Source of the DNA: an uncultured Muribaculaceae bacterium
GTDB lineage: Bacteria > Bacteroidota > Bacteroidia > Bacteroidales > Muribaculaceae
DNA: 5,491 bases
Reading direction: 5' to 3'
Assembly (NCBI GenBank): GCA_910586475.1
Contig: CAJUHM010000049.1
Span: 12,631 to 18,121 of the forward strand
Within the stretch, counting starts at the first letter, position 1. The number at the start of each line of letters is the position of its first letter. The notes beneath the pieces are model-generated. The model made no database searches. It was given only the letters and a program-made list of their open reading frames with translations, and had not been told where the DNA came from. Shown in pieces: positions 1-5,491 of this stretch. The translations under genes and the position numbers were made by a program.

Positions 1-9
1 TCCCCTGCG

Positions 10-39
10 TTGTGATTTGCTTCAATTTTGTTATTTTTG
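10..39 (+). promoter_or_regulatory. Candidate promoter inside CRISPR repeat 1
   Basis: TTG at 10-12 and TATTTTTG at 32-39 are separated by 19 nt. This fits the Bacteroidetes consensus (-33 TTTG and -7 TAnnTTTG, spaced about 19-21 nt). Transcription would start near 44-48, in the 3' end of the repeat, and run into the spacer at 55-84. No transcript evidence is available here. Confidence 0.5.
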
Positions 40-54
40 CACTATAATTCACAG

Positions 55-84
55 TCGGAGGCGCCATGGCTTCCAGTCGGACCA
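55..84 (+). other. CRISPR spacer (first complete one)
   Basis: This is unique sequence between repeats at 9-54 and 85-130; the first base may belong to the repeat. It is clearly richer in GC (20 of 30) than the AT-rich repeats. It has no match elsewhere in the window. The target is unknown. One frame on each strand is free of stops, so it may derive from coding DNA. Confidence 0.93.
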
Positions 85-85
85 G

Positions 86-115
86 TTGTGATTTGCTTCA
101 ATTTTGTTATTTTTG
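86..115 (+). promoter_or_regulatory. Candidate promoter inside CRISPR repeat 2
   Basis: Second copy of the same arrangement: TTG at 86-88, 19 nt, TATTTTTG at 108-115. The predicted start is near 120-124, giving an RNA that carries the spacer at 131-161 followed by repeat 3. Confidence 0.5.
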
Positions 116-130
116 CACTATAATTCACAG

Positions 131-161
131 TAACAGGTAGGCCAGAAAGGCGCCGGCAACC
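131..161 (+). other. CRISPR spacer (second complete one)
   Basis: This is unique sequence between repeats at 85-130 and 162-207; the first base may belong to the repeat. It is GC-rich (19 of 31). On the minus strand one frame reads VAGAFLAYLL, a hydrophobic run that would fit a membrane segment in a mobile-element gene, but this is only inference from 10 codons. No match elsewhere in the window. Confidence 0.93.
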
Positions 162-162
162 G

Positions 163-192
163 TTGTGATTTGCTTCAATTTTGTTATTTTTG
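163..192 (+). promoter_or_regulatory. Candidate promoter inside CRISPR repeat 3
   Basis: Third copy: TTG at 163-165, 19 nt, TATTTTTG at 185-192. No repeat follows downstream, so this promoter would make a spacer-less RNA of roughly 95 nt starting near 197-201 and ending at the hairpin terminator at 264-294. Confidence 0.45.
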
Positions 193-208
193 CACTATAA
201 TTCACAGT

Positions 209-263
209 TCAATTGTGGTAATATTCTGATATATAGCTTGCTATATGAATGAATAGGATTAAA
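209..263 (+). other. Post-array non-coding segment with small hairpin
   Basis: No open reading frame is supported here. The sequence is AT-rich. At 231-246 there is a perfect 7-bp inverted repeat, ATATAGC/GCTATAT, around TT. As RNA it would form a six-pair stem closed by a CUUG tetraloop. A weaker stem pairs CACA (203-206, end of the last repeat) with TGTG (214-217). These sit between the last repeat and the terminator and may be part of a short plus-strand RNA. No stretch complementary to the repeat 5' end was found on the plus strand, so I do not call it a tracrRNA. Confidence 0.4.
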
Positions 264-294
264 AAAAGTCAGCGGAATCAATCCGTTGACTTTT
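264..294. terminator. Bidirectional intrinsic terminator between array and cas2
   Basis: A 13-bp stem, AAAAGTCAGCGGA (264-276) with TCCGTTGACTTTT (282-294), encloses a 5-nt loop. In plus-strand RNA position 272 with 286 is a G-U pair; in minus-strand RNA the same position is a C-A mismatch, so the plus-strand fold is slightly stronger. The minus strand compensates with seven T residues (267 to 261) after the stem, 22 nt beyond the cas2 stop. The plus strand has only TTTT followed by further T-rich sequence. The location fits termination of both the cas operon and plus-strand array transcripts. Confidence 0.75.
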
Positions 295-316
295 CATTAT
301 TATTGTTTTTTGTTGC

Positions 317-670
317 TTAAAACAATTCGAGTTGGATGCCTTCCGGTATGGGGCGTGTTTTCTTGACTCCTTCGAAGAGTAGAATATCATTAAATTGCCT
401 TTCGGTAATTGTGATTATGCATATTTTACCTTCTTCGGGAAGAATGTTCTTTATTCTGTCGATATGAACTTTCGTATTCTCGCGCGAAGCGCAGTTGCGT
501 ACGTATATCGAAAACTGAAACATTGTGAATCCATCCTTTAACAGTGACTTACGGAATTCGTTATAAAGTTTTCTCTGTCGTTTCGTCTCAGTAGGCAAAT
601 CGAACATGACCAGTATCCACATAAGCTGATATGAGCTGACACGGTTATAGGTTATATAATCTATCGGCAT
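317..670 (-). CDS. cas2: CRISPR-associated endoribonuclease-fold protein Cas2
   Basis: At 117 residues this is a normal-sized Cas2, the small ferredoxin-fold dimer that bridges two Cas1 dimers in the spacer-integration complex. The diagnostic stretch is MWILVMFDLPTETK at residues 17-30, with the conserved Asp at D24 on the end of the first strand. FQFSIYVRNCASREN near residues 51-65 and the C-terminal IQLELF are typical of type II-C relatives as I know them. The start at 670 is preferred because the region before Met17 (RVSSYQL) resembles the usual N terminus; starting at Met17 would remove most of the first strand. It is the last gene of the operon, 31 nt after the cas1 stop and 22 nt before the terminator hairpin. 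There is no separate promoter that I would defend, so it is probably co-transcribed with cas9 and cas1. Confidence 0.97.
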   Translation of the reverse strand: MPIDYITYNRVSSYQLMWILVMFDLPTETKRQRKLYNEFRKSLLKDGFTMFQFSIYVRNCASRENTKVHIDRIKNILPEEGKICIITITERQFNDILLFEGVKKTRPIPEGIQLELF

Positions 671-701
671 GAGAAGTCTAAACTAAAAAACTCAACATTC
701 T

Positions 702-1616
702 CTAAATCTCGATTTCAGGATATACAAGTTTTCTTGATTCTCCAAGATAGCATTTTGCAAGGGATGCACTCGTCATAGAGGCTGCAATCATTAACGGCCG
801 AGTGAGGTTTCCTATCCTGACATCTATGGCAGGAAGGGTCAGCAGGTGTTTTTTTGTTTCGTTTGATATCTCTGGCGGAAGATTCAGATTCGTTATGAGG
901 TTTATTATCATCAGATCGACATATGGTCTGTAGGGTTCCATAATGTCATCGGCAAGACAGTAGGCATTGTATTTGTTTGAGTGGTGGATCCCAAGAGTCG
1001 GGATCATGCCGCTTCCGACAAGGCTTCTTGCGATGACTGCTCTTATTATGGCATAGCCGTAGTTCAAAAGGCTGTTTGGGTCGTCGCCTTCTTTGCGACG
1101 AGTAAAACCAGAGCCCTCTCCAAAAAGATTTTTCCAATAATAGGCGGCTGCTCTTCCTTCAAGATTATCAGGATCACCGCTTTTTACCTGCGATGCCCAT
1201 GCGAGCATATTGCCAATCTCCATGTCATTGACTTTCTTAAGAACAGCTCCCTGATTTCTGATTTTCATGGCGACTGTCTGTTGCCACAGCTGTTTTTTGA
1301 GAGGAACGGAGGCTGCTATCTGTGAGTTGAATCGTTCGGTCTGTTCGCTATGTCCGACAAGAGGGATCATCAGCCCGGCGGGCATATGCTTTTTGTCACA
1401 GACTATTAGTGCGACTTTGTTTTCCAACAGAGTTGAGATGAGAGACGATGACATGGTGACCTGGTCACTTTCGATTACCATCACGCCGATGTCTTCAATC
1501 GGGCGCGAATGTTCACGAGGCGTTCCTGTGTCCGGGTCGTTGACTTTTATGATGAGCTGACGATTTCTGCAACTCAGATATGCACGGTTGCTAAAGCATA
1601 GGGTTTTCTTTATCAT
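702..1616 (-). CDS. cas1: CRISPR-associated integrase Cas1, type II
   Basis: This 304-residue protein is the metal-dependent integrase that, with Cas2, inserts new spacers at the leader end of the array. The N terminus MIKKTLCFSNRAYLS matches the type II Cas1 start, followed by a beta-rich domain to about residue 90 and the helical catalytic domain. The three metal ligands are visible: E153 in NLEGRAAAYYW, H212 in GIHHSNKYN and E227 in ADDIMEPYRP. Their spacing (59 and 15 residues) is the same or nearly the same as in the Streptococcus pyogenes enzyme (E149, H205, E220). The start codon lies inside the end of cas9, with a 26-nt overlap in another frame, which suggests translational coupling. 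Later starts would delete the first conserved strand, so the overlap is probably real. The protein looks full length and active. Confidence 0.98.
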   Translation of the reverse strand: MIKKTLCFSNRAYLSCRNRQLIIKVNDPDTGTPREHSRPIEDIGVMVIESDQVTMSSSLISTLLENKVALIVCDKKHMPAGLMIPLVGHSEQTERFNSQIAASVPLKKQLWQQTVAMKIRNQGAVLKKVNDMEIGNMLAWASQVKSGDPDNLEGRAAAYYWKNLFGEGSGFTRRKEGDDPNSLLNYGYAIIRAVIARSLVGSGMIPTLGIHHSNKYNAYCLADDIMEPYRPYVDLMIINLITNLNLPPEISNETKKHLLTLPAIDVRIGNLTRPLMIAASMTSASLAKCYLGESRKLVYPEIEI

Positions 1617-4600
1617 CGGAGATTGTGTTTATCTTACCTAACAGAGATACGATTACTTTTCGCGGGTTCAAGTTGAAAAAAGAGTCCGGGGATGCAATTA
1701 TGTAGTGTTGTTTGATCTCTTTGTCGCCATCTTCGATAGCTGCGGTTGTGTTAGTGTGATATTTGAAACAATAGCTTTTCGAGCTTAATTTCCAGACGCG
1801 GTAGAGATGACGGTTGATGGTGCGGATGTCTTTGGTGGCGACAGCATCGTTCCATTGGTCGTCGGACATGCCGAGAACAACCATCTCATTGCGCTGCTGT
1901 GACATGATAAATGAGGAGTCGGCGGGGGGGAGTGTCTCGGCAATTTCTTCTGCTATGTCACATTCTTTCGAAGCAATAATCTGATCCCATGCATCTGCCG
2001 GGTTTTTGATGATCGGTGAGAGTTTTATCTTTTTACGTTTTATGCAGTCCCAGAAGCTGACGACTGATTCCACAATTTTGCGGTCCGGTGTTCGATAGAA
2101 TGCCACATGATCGTTGTTGCGTTTCTGTGCATATCCGATTATTCTGCCGTTTTCGTCTCTGCGGACTCCGGCGAGGGTTGATTTTTGGAGTCCCGAAAAC
2201 AGTCTTACAGTTCTGATTCTATGTCTGCAGTCATTGTCGGAATAAAGGGGGCGTTCGGCAAGGCTCTTGACAAACTCCTTGTCCGCATTGTCAACTTCCT
2301 TAAACTGTTTTTCAATGATTGTGCGGATATGGGAGTCGACGACATAGCACAGATCCTTGAATCTGATTGATTCGACAGGATATCTGACAACGATTTCTTC
2401 GCGATAGCATCTTATTTTTTCAACGGGTTTGCCGTTGATTTCGAGTGGGTTCTTTTTCAGAAATTTCATAGTTTTTCTGATGTCTCCGTCATTTTGTTCA
2501 ATAAGCAGCTCAAGTTGCTGCCGGAGATGACTGTCTGTTACGAGTCCGGGATTCTCGAGGGCGAGTTTCAGGCTCTTTTCGCCATGGTCGGTTCTGATGC
2601 GACCGTAGATGGTTTCTTTGTGTAGCGGAGCCCGGGGTACGGACACGCCGGTTTGCACACATATGCGTTTGCCGTTTCGGCGGATATAACGTTTTCCGGG
2701 GGTTGCCAGTTTTTTTCCTGGCTTAAACGAGATGGAAATCTCTTCCATTGCCTGAATCACATTTCTACGCTCGAAGTGAGGCCTTTCGGAGGCCCATTTG
2801 TCAAGGCTGCGCCATTTGGAAGATCTGTCGGGGTTGCCGCTGACGGCATTCAGTGTGTTGAGGCGCTGGATATATCCCTGGCGGGTAAGTGCGATAACCA
2901 GAGCGTCGAGAGCATGATGTCTGTGGTCTTTGCGTTTTGACCAGTCTCTGATTCTTGTCGCGGAGTGGATCTGTCCATGTGTTTCATATTCTACCTTTTC
3001 AGTCAGGTCGCCCGCTTCGTATCGCGGCAGGTTGAGGTCATGTAGAATTGTGTCATATCCCCATGCGTGTCTGAAGAAGTCTGTCACTATTCCCGATGAA
3101 GCATAGACGTTGCGGATCGCACCGGAAAGTATTTCCAGGGATTTTTTGGTAACATATTGGGTCAGGCGCAGATCCCGTTCAATGAAGTCATCCGGAATTT
3201 CGGAGGCTGACATCAGAAGACGGTCGTGTTTGCTGCGCGAGATTCGGTTGTCTTTATATAAATCTTCGATGCGCCTGATATATGAGTTGAATTCCTGACC
3301 TCCTTTCGATTTCATGAAGTCGAACGCCGTTTGTGCGCCTTTGGCTGCATTGCATTCGCGGCAAGCGCAAACTTTGTTGGCGAGACTGTCGTCAAACAAT
3401 CTCGAACGTGGAATGATATGTTCGATCTCATATCCGTGACCCTCGATAAACCGGTAGGGGGTAACGGTTTTTCCACAATAGATGCAGATTGAGCCGGTCT
3501 CCTTGAGCATTCTCATTTTCTGTATGCGCCGGCGTGTCGGCAGGATGTTTAAATCTGCGATTTCTGCTGACAGTTCTTTGTTTTCGCGTTCGAGTTTTGA
3601 GATATTGCGGGCCATTTTCTCACGTCCCTCTTTGTCCCGTTTCAGTTCGCGGGCGAGTTCAACGCGCACTTCGTCAATCTCTCCATACTCGTCTTTAATC
3701 GCGTTGACAATATTGATCATCTGATTGAGTATTTTTTCCACGACCGGTTGCCGGAGTTCTCCTTTATAAATAGGTCTGAGATGCCATTGCAGAGGGCGGT
3801 TGGCGTTTTTCTCTCTGGTCAGGCTGTCACTGTGGTTTTTTCCAAGAGTTTCACACGCTTCGCTATATTTCTTTCCATTTCTGAGCAATGGGATCAGTTT
3901 GCGCATAAACTTTGCTGATTTATTAGTATAGCCGGCTTTTACAAAATCAATGACATAGAGTCGGTTAAGGGTGGTCTGGTCGGCGATTCCAAATTTGTCG
4001 GAAAGGACTCTGAACAATTCTTCTTTGTCTTTTATCGAATAGAGGGTGTGCCAGAGCTGATAGAGCGGTTGCCGGATACATGTATCCGACACTCGCGGAA
4101 GCAATTCTCCGGTTGCGATATCCACGTCTGCTCCGGAGGCCGGAATTTCCTCAGTCAGATCAAACTTCAGAAGGCTTTCTTTTGAAGGACAGTCCCTCAG
4201 CGCGTCTGCAATCTGGCAGCGGGACGTGTTGCCCTGAATGCCTTTTGCGAGGGATTTGTCTGATTTGAATCCGTCGTCGGGAGTCAGGCCCAGTATTTTC
4301 AAGAGGTCTTTTTCAGACATTTTCTCATGGGTGTTCAGAAAATCAAAAATCCGTTTGCGTTCCTCTTCTGAAAACCTGTATTCCGGCATCAGTTTCCTGA
4401 AATCTTTAGGAGCGAGGTCTATATCATCAAAAAGTGAAGGAGTGGGGTCTGGTTTCTGATTGCGTCTGTCGATGTTTACAAGACGGATGTTATTGATGGT
4501 TTCATAAATTCTGCAGACCTGAGCCAACGGTGATGTGCGGGGTGAGACTTTCGGACCGCTTTCAACTTTCTTTCCTGATTTGTTAAGAAACTCATGTCGC

Positions 4601-5364
4601 TCAAATTCACAAAAAGAAACAAGATTTTTGCATGATTTCAGAGGACGCTGATAAAAAATCACTTGTTTTATCGCTCTACGGTTTTCTTCGGTCAGTATCA
4701 GGGGATAGTGTTCGCTTTGTGTCTTAAGGATTCTATCCACTTCATCCTCATAAGCTTTGCGTGGACAGACTTTTTCTTTTATACGATATGTATAATGCCT
4801 CTTGCCATTGGCATCTGCGATCTCGGATTCCTTGAGTTTATCGTAGAAATACTGTCCGACCGTTTTTCCGCTTTTCAGGATTTCGGAATATCGGTTGTTG
4901 ATTTTTTCCACATAATCTGTCTGTTTCGAATCTCCAAGGTCGGATTTTGCATGCTTATATCCCCGCCGGTGGTTGATATGAAACAATACTCCTGCAAGTT
5001 CGTCGGGCGAGAGTTTCGTACCTGAAACTGCGGCGTCGGCTCTCGTTTTCCATTTTTCAAGAGGATTGGCTGAAGGAGTCTTAAAGCTGTCGTCTATCAG
5101 ACCTATATCGCACAGCAATTTTTTCAGTTGGTCACGATGTAATTGAAACCGGTCTAAATTACGTCTCATTTGTCGACAACTGGTGCGCTCCATGCATGGG
5201 CTGTTGCTTTTACCTTTGGAAAAGTCGGCTGCGATATTTGTGTCGCTGTAAGGTATGACCCGGCTGCCCATTCCAAGAATTGAAACAGGGTTATGGTTGC
5301 AGTCTGTATTAATTAAAGCCCAGCCGATTGAGGTCGGTCCGAGATCAAGTCCAAGTATTTTCAT
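1591..5364 (-). CDS. cas9: RNA-guided DNA endonuclease Cas9, type II-C
   Basis: Cas9 uses a crRNA:tracrRNA pair to cut matching DNA next to a PAM. Length is 1257 residues, between the compact (about 1000-1100) and large (about 1400+) II-C forms. Domains in order: RuvC-I with D7 in GLDLGPTSIGW; Arg-rich bridge helix around 58-85 (RTSCRQMRRNLDRFQLHR); REC lobe to about 525; RuvC-II with E569 in VRVELARELK; a charged helical linker 572-605; HNH with E648, H649 (YEIEHIIPRS) and N672; RuvC-III with H817 and D820 in DHRHHALDALVIA; then WED/PAM-interacting regions to the end, including NNDHVAFYR near 1083-1091. A zinc ribbon, C627/C630 and C668/C671, flanks the HNH core. All catalytic residues are present. 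It is first in the operon and overlaps cas1 by 26 nt. The absence of csn2 and cas4 supports II-C. The PAM cannot be read from sequence. T-to-P after DLG is unusual. Confidence 0.98.
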   Translation of the reverse strand: MKILGLDLGPTSIGWALINTDCNHNPVSILGMGSRVIPYSDTNIAADFSKGKSNSPCMERTSCRQMRRNLDRFQLHRDQLKKLLCDIGLIDDSFKTPSANPLEKWKTRADAAVSGTKLSPDELAGVLFHINHRRGYKHAKSDLGDSKQTDYVEKINNRYSEILKSGKTVGQYFYDKLKESEIADANGKRHYTYRIKEKVCPRKAYEDEVDRILKTQSEHYPLILTEENRRAIKQVIFYQRPLKSCKNLVSFCEFERHEFLNKSGKKVESGPKVSPRTSPLAQVCRIYETINNIRLVNIDRRNQKPDPTPSLFDDIDLAPKDFRKLMPEYRFSEEERKRIFDFLNTHEKMSEKDLLKILGLTPDDGFKSDKSLAKGIQGNTSRCQIADALRDCPSKESLLKFDLTEEIPASGADVDIATGELLPRVSDTCIRQPLYQLWHTLYSIKDKEELFRVLSDKFGIADQTTLNRLYVIDFVKAGYTNKSAKFMRKLIPLLRNGKKYSEACETLGKNHSDSLTREKNANRPLQWHLRPIYKGELRQPVVEKILNQMINIVNAIKDEYGEIDEVRVELARELKRDKEGREKMARNISKLERENKELSAEIADLNILPTRRRIQKMRMLKETGSICIYCGKTVTPYRFIEGHGYEIEHIIPRSRLFDDSLANKVCACRECNAAKGAQTAFDFMKSKGGQEFNSYIRRIEDLYKDNRISRSKHDRLLMSASEIPDDFIERDLRLTQYVTKKSLEILSGAIRNVYASSGIVTDFFRHAWGYDTILHDLNLPRYEAGDLTEKVEYETHGQIHSATRIRDWSKRKDHRHHALDALVIALTRQGYIQRLNTLNAVSGNPDRSSKWRSLDKWASERPHFERRNVIQAMEEISISFKPGKKLATPGKRYIRRNGKRICVQTGVSVPRAPLHKETIYGRIRTDHGEKSLKLALENPGLVTDSHLRQQLELLIEQNDGDIRKTMKFLKKNPLEINGKPVEKIRCYREEIVVRYPVESIRFKDLCYVVDSHIRTIIEKQFKEVDNADKEFVKSLAERPLYSDNDCRHRIRTVRLFSGLQKSTLAGVRRDENGRIIGYAQKRNNDHVAFYRTPDRKIVESVVSFWDCIKRKKIKLSPIIKNPADAWDQIIASKECDIAEEIAETLPPADSSFIMSQQRNEMVVLGMSDDQWNDAVATKDIRTINRHLYRVWKLSSKSYCFKYHTNTTAAIEDGDKEIKQHYIIASPDSFFNLNPRKVIVSLLGKINTISDDKENPML

Positions 5365-5382
5365 GATACAAATTTAAATATG

Positions 5383-5413
5383 CAAAAATAAAAAAAATAC
5401 ATCTATGATAAAA
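5383..5413 (-). promoter_or_regulatory. Candidate promoter of the cas9-cas1-cas2 operon
   Basis: On the minus strand TATTTTTG (5390 to 5383) matches the Bacteroidetes -7 element TAnnTTTG. It is preceded at 19 nt by TTTT (5413 to 5410) in place of TTTG. The start of transcription would fall near 5376-5379, giving an AT-rich leader of about 12-15 nt with no Shine-Dalgarno sequence, which is normal for this phylum. A second match, TAAATTTG (5376 to 5369), lies too close to the ATG unless the message is leaderless. Confidence 0.55.
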
Positions 5414-5434
5414 TTGTGGCTTTAGTTATTTTTG
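5404..5434 (+). promoter_or_regulatory. Candidate divergent promoter facing away from cas9
   Basis: TATTTTTG at 5427-5434 matches the -7 element, with TATG at 5404-5407, 19 nt upstream, as a weak -33 element. It would drive rightward transcription from near 5440 into sequence beyond the window. Its product is unknown; a tracrRNA or a divergent gene are both possible. An alternative is that this match exists because the segment resembles the CRISPR repeat (see the repeat-like entry). Confidence 0.35.
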
Positions 5435-5440
5435 CATAAC
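5413..5440. repeat. CRISPR-repeat-like segment upstream of cas9
   Basis: The plus strand shares GTTATTTTTGCA (5425-5436) exactly with repeat positions 22-33. TTGTG (5414-5418) matches the repeat 5' end (positions 2-6), but the distance between the blocks is shorter by about 9 nt. Read on the minus strand, the segment would pair with the repeat in two blocks, like a broken anti-repeat. It is followed after about 50 nt by the cas9 start codon, leaving no room for normal tracrRNA hairpins. It also contains a small hairpin, GTTAT/ATAAC (5425-5429 with 5436-5440). Confidence 0.4.
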
Positions 5441-5491
5441 TTTCCTCTAAAACGTATTTGGCATCTTTCCGTCAAAATAGATTAAAACGAG

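Larger units (their letters stand above)
1..208 (+). CRISPR. CRISPR array, type II-C, 3 repeats seen, open at left edge
   Basis: Three identical 46-nt repeats lie at 9-54, 85-130 and 162-207. Each begins GTTGTGATTTGC and ends TATAATTCACAG, and each is followed by T, so the true unit may be 47 nt, the length usual for Bacteroidetes type II-C arrays. The spacers between them are 30 and 31 nt (29 and 30 if the T belongs to the repeat). Positions 1-8 are the end of a further spacer, so the array continues to the left. Type II repeats start GTTgTa or GTTtTA in the crRNA direction, because this 5' part pairs with tracrRNA; by that rule the array is read on the plus strand, towards cas2. All three copies are perfect, so the cas2-side end shows no degenerate terminal repeat. 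The position of the leader is not decided by the window. Confidence 0.97.
5381..5436. repeat. 10-bp inverted repeat in the cas9 upstream region
   Basis: TGCAAAAATA at 5381-5390 is the exact reverse complement of TATTTTTGCA at 5427-5436, with 36 nt between. Each arm contains a -7-like element, one pointing to cas9 and one away from it. The arms could be the cores of two divergent promoters or a binding site for a regulator. The same 10 nt occurs in each of the three CRISPR repeats. Confidence 0.6.

Noticed and set aside
43..48. TATAAT near the 3' end of each repeat (repeat positions 35-40) as a classical sigma-70 -10 box.
   Set aside because: No -35 box at 16-18 nt and no TG directly before it; the housekeeping sigma factor of Bacteroidetes uses TAnnTTTG, which is present nearby and correctly spaced.
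55..161. Both complete spacers contain AGGCGCC, suggesting a common target motif.
   Set aside because: Only seven bases, built around a palindromic GGCGCC, in two GC-rich spacers; chance is a reasonable explanation and no target is available to compare.
317..622. A shorter cas2 starting at the internal Met17.
   Set aside because: It would cut into the first beta strand just before the catalytic Asp24, and the preceding residues resemble the normal Cas2 N terminus.
4098..4107. GAAGCAATTC on the plus strand as part of an anti-repeat.
   Set aside because: Only seven to eight bases match, inside cas9, with no TCACAAC following.
4602..4612. CAAATTCACAA on the plus strand, similar to the anti-repeat core CAAATCACAA with one inserted base.
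   Set aside because: It lies inside the conserved cas9 reading frame, the match does not extend on either side, and no terminator hairpin follows.
4663..5025. A 120-codon open frame on the plus strand, antisense to cas9.
   Set aside because: It is fully inside the cas9 REC-coding region, shows no recognisable domain, and is explained as a shadow of the cas9 frame; the same holds for the shorter antisense frames at 981-1325, 1267-1560 and 2653-2940.
5381..5440. A full tracrRNA on the minus strand directly upstream of cas9.
   Set aside because: The pairing to the repeat is broken by a large unequal internal loop, no nexus or terminator hairpin follows, and the cas9 start codon comes within about 50 nt.
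5365..5491. A further gene at the right edge.
   Set aside because: No open frame of useful length with a start is visible in these 127 nt on either strand; only promoter-like sequence is seen.

Overview
The window holds a compact, apparently intact type II-C CRISPR-Cas locus. It most likely comes from a member of the Bacteroidota, probably order Bacteroidales. The evidence is the Cas protein style (Cas1 starting MIKKTLCFSN, Cas2 with a FDLPTETK motif and an ELF tail, Cas9 starting MKILGLDLGP), the long AT-rich CRISPR repeat beginning GTTGTGATTTGC, and promoter-like TAnnTTTG elements of the Bacteroidetes sigma factor with no Shine-Dalgarno-like leaders. Genus cannot be resolved from the window.

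Layout, left to right. Positions 1-208 are the end of a CRISPR array: three identical 46-nt repeats (47 if the shared trailing T is counted), two full spacers and the last 8 nt of a third; the array continues past the left edge. Positions 209-316 are a non-coding segment with a small hairpin and a strong hairpin at 264-294 that has T-runs on both sides and looks like a bidirectional terminator. Then, all on the minus strand, come cas2 (317-670), cas1 (702-1616) and cas9 (1591-5364), transcribed cas9-cas1-cas2 as one operon. The last 127 nt (5365-5491) are intergenic and carry a plausible cas9 promoter, plus a facing copy of the same promoter core on the plus strand.

How the parts work together. 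Cas1 and Cas2 form the spacer-integration complex. Cas9 has all its RuvC and HNH catalytic residues and is the crRNA/tracrRNA-guided DNA nuclease. No csn2 or cas4 lies between the genes, which defines subtype II-C. Repeat orientation puts crRNA synthesis on the plus strand, converging on the cas operon, with the terminator between them.

The most interesting signal is that each repeat contains a complete Bacteroidetes-type promoter (TTG, 19 nt, TATTTTTG) pointing into the next spacer, so each crRNA could be made from its own promoter, as reported for the Neisseria II-C system but with a different promoter class. The repeat core GTTATTTTTGCA recurs once upstream of cas9. No convincing tracrRNA is visible; it is probably just outside the window.
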